The notes under the pieces are model-generated. The model ran no database searches. It was not told the DNA's origin and worked only from the letters and a program-made list of their open reading frames with translations. 64,000 nt of DNA from Sphingomonas sp. Y57 (GTDB taxonomy: Bacteria > Pseudomonadota > Alphaproteobacteria > Sphingomonadales > Sphingomonadaceae), in the NCBI RefSeq assembly GCF_001015195.1, contig NZ_LDES01000052.1, positions 1 through 64,000 on the forward strand, read 5' to 3'. Numbering within the stretch: position 1 is the stretch's first letter; every line of letters starts with the position of its first letter. The translations under genes and the position numbers were made by a program. Positions 63,362 through 64,000 of the stretch are shown here, one piece after another.

Positions 63362-64000
63362 TCAGCGAACCCGCTCAAGACGCTGGGCAGCGTCCTTGTA
63401 GGCGGCGCGGATCGCGGGTTTGGAAATCTTGCCCGACGGCAGGCGGGGGAGCGGCTCCCCCTCGATCGAGACGTAGCGCGGTACCTTGTAGCTGGCGAGC
63501 GCGCCGTCGCAGTGGGCGATGATCGCCGGAACAGACAGGCGGCCTGCGTCGCCATGGACCACCGCCAGCGGAGTCTCGCCGAACTGCTCGTCGAGCGCCG
63601 CGATCACTGCGACCTCCTCGACGCCGTCGACCTCGGCGATCACCTTCTCGACCTCGGCGGCGGAGATGTTGAGCCCGCCCGAGATGATGATGTCCTTCAG
63701 CCGGTCGATGAAGGTGACGTTGCCGACCTCGTCGATCATGCCCAGGTCGCCGGTGTGGAACCAGCCGTCCCTGACCGCCTCCGCCGTGGCGTCGGGATTG
63801 TCCCAATAACCGCCCATCAGCGACGCCCCGCGGAACAATATCTCGCCGACCACGCCCGGCGGCGCGAGCTGGCCGTCCTCGCCCGCAATCGCGAACTCGT
63901 TGAACGGACCGCCGCGTCCGCATTTCTGCGGCTCGGCCACGGCGGTATCGTCGCGCGCGGCCCAGCCGCCGCCGACTTCGGTGCAGCCATAGGCCTGGCG
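63362..64000 (-). CDS. Acyl-CoA synthetase (AMP-forming), C-terminal part
   Basis: The gene runs off the right edge; 212 C-terminal residues are visible. Motifs: YGCTEVGGGW at the edge (AMP-binding YGxTE), GEILFRGASLMGGYW, DGWFHTGDLGMID, hinge DRLKDIIISGG and the catalytic lysine in PSGKISKPAIR. It activates a carboxylic acid to its CoA thioester, the entry reaction for the beta-oxidation-like pathway encoded by the neighbouring SDR and thiolase genes. The stop is 17 bp upstream of the HSD10-like SDR start, so it is the upstream member of the same operon. Confidence 0.93.
   Translation of the reverse strand, partial: RQAYGCTEVGGGWAARDDTAVAEPQKCGRGGPFNEFAIAGEDGQLAPPGVVGEILFRGASLMGGYWDNPDATAEAVRDGWFHTGDLGMIDEVGNVTFIDRLKDIIISGGLNISAAEVEKVIAEVDGVEEVAVIAALDEQFGETPLAVVHGDAGRLSVPAIIAHCDGALASYKVPRYVSIEGEPLPRLPSGKISKPAIRAAYKDAAQRLERVR

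Overview
The window is a GC-rich, tightly packed stretch of an alphaproteobacterial chromosome, most likely from a sphingomonad. This is an inference from several features: the ribonuclease E/G - YacG - tRNA-Phe order at the left edge, the AapJQMP-type amino-acid transporter, the sphingomonad-style TonB receptor and the general codon habit. No rRNA, CRISPR array, replication origin or integrase gene was seen.

Left edge (1-690): the end of an RNase E/G-family gene overlaps yacG, followed by tRNA-Phe(GAA). A 210-bp element starts exactly at the tRNA 3' end. A second copy (183/210 identical, no gaps, mismatches not periodic in codons) lies at 32.5 kb. The 32 kb between the copies looks accessory. 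It holds a decayed ltrA, a metallo-beta-lactamase-fold hydrolase, a LysR/SDR pair, an Rrf2-type iron-sulfur regulator, FixJ and stand-alone receiver regulators with a PAS kinase, an EmrA-EmrB-NodT efflux operon, a five-PAS kinase, catalase, two exported alpha/beta hydrolases (one frameshifted), an AraC/SDR pair, a LOG protein, an NDH-2-like flavoprotein, two small outer-membrane barrels, an Ada/Ogt remnant, a truncated IS3-type element, and a ParB-DNA methyltransferase / DUF5681 / unknown-protein group typical of mobile elements.

Centre (32.8-50.4 kb): the most interesting region. A leftward operon encodes a MetC-like PLP lyase, a complete AapJQMP-type ABC importer, a RidA-like deaminase, a PepSY membrane protein and an argininosuccinate-lyase homologue with an apparent signal peptide. 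Rightward genes encode an ABC-2 transporter (ATPase and two permeases), a TonB-dependent receptor and an exported M20 peptidase, with one LysR regulator. Together they suggest import through the outer membrane, periplasmic cleavage, amino-acid uptake and PLP/RidA breakdown of an amino-acid conjugate (succinylated or opine-like). A shared near-identical motif in both divergent promoter regions supports one regulon.

Right (50.5-64 kb): a Czc/Cus-type RND metal efflux operon (small histidine-rich protein, TolC-like, adaptor, pump), then an IclR-centred catabolic cluster with a thiolase, MFS transporter, SnoaL-like protein, three SDRs and an acyl-CoA synthetase cut by the window edge. This looks like beta-oxidation-type catabolism of a hydroxylated or alicyclic acid. 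Two palindromes flank iclR and may be its operators.
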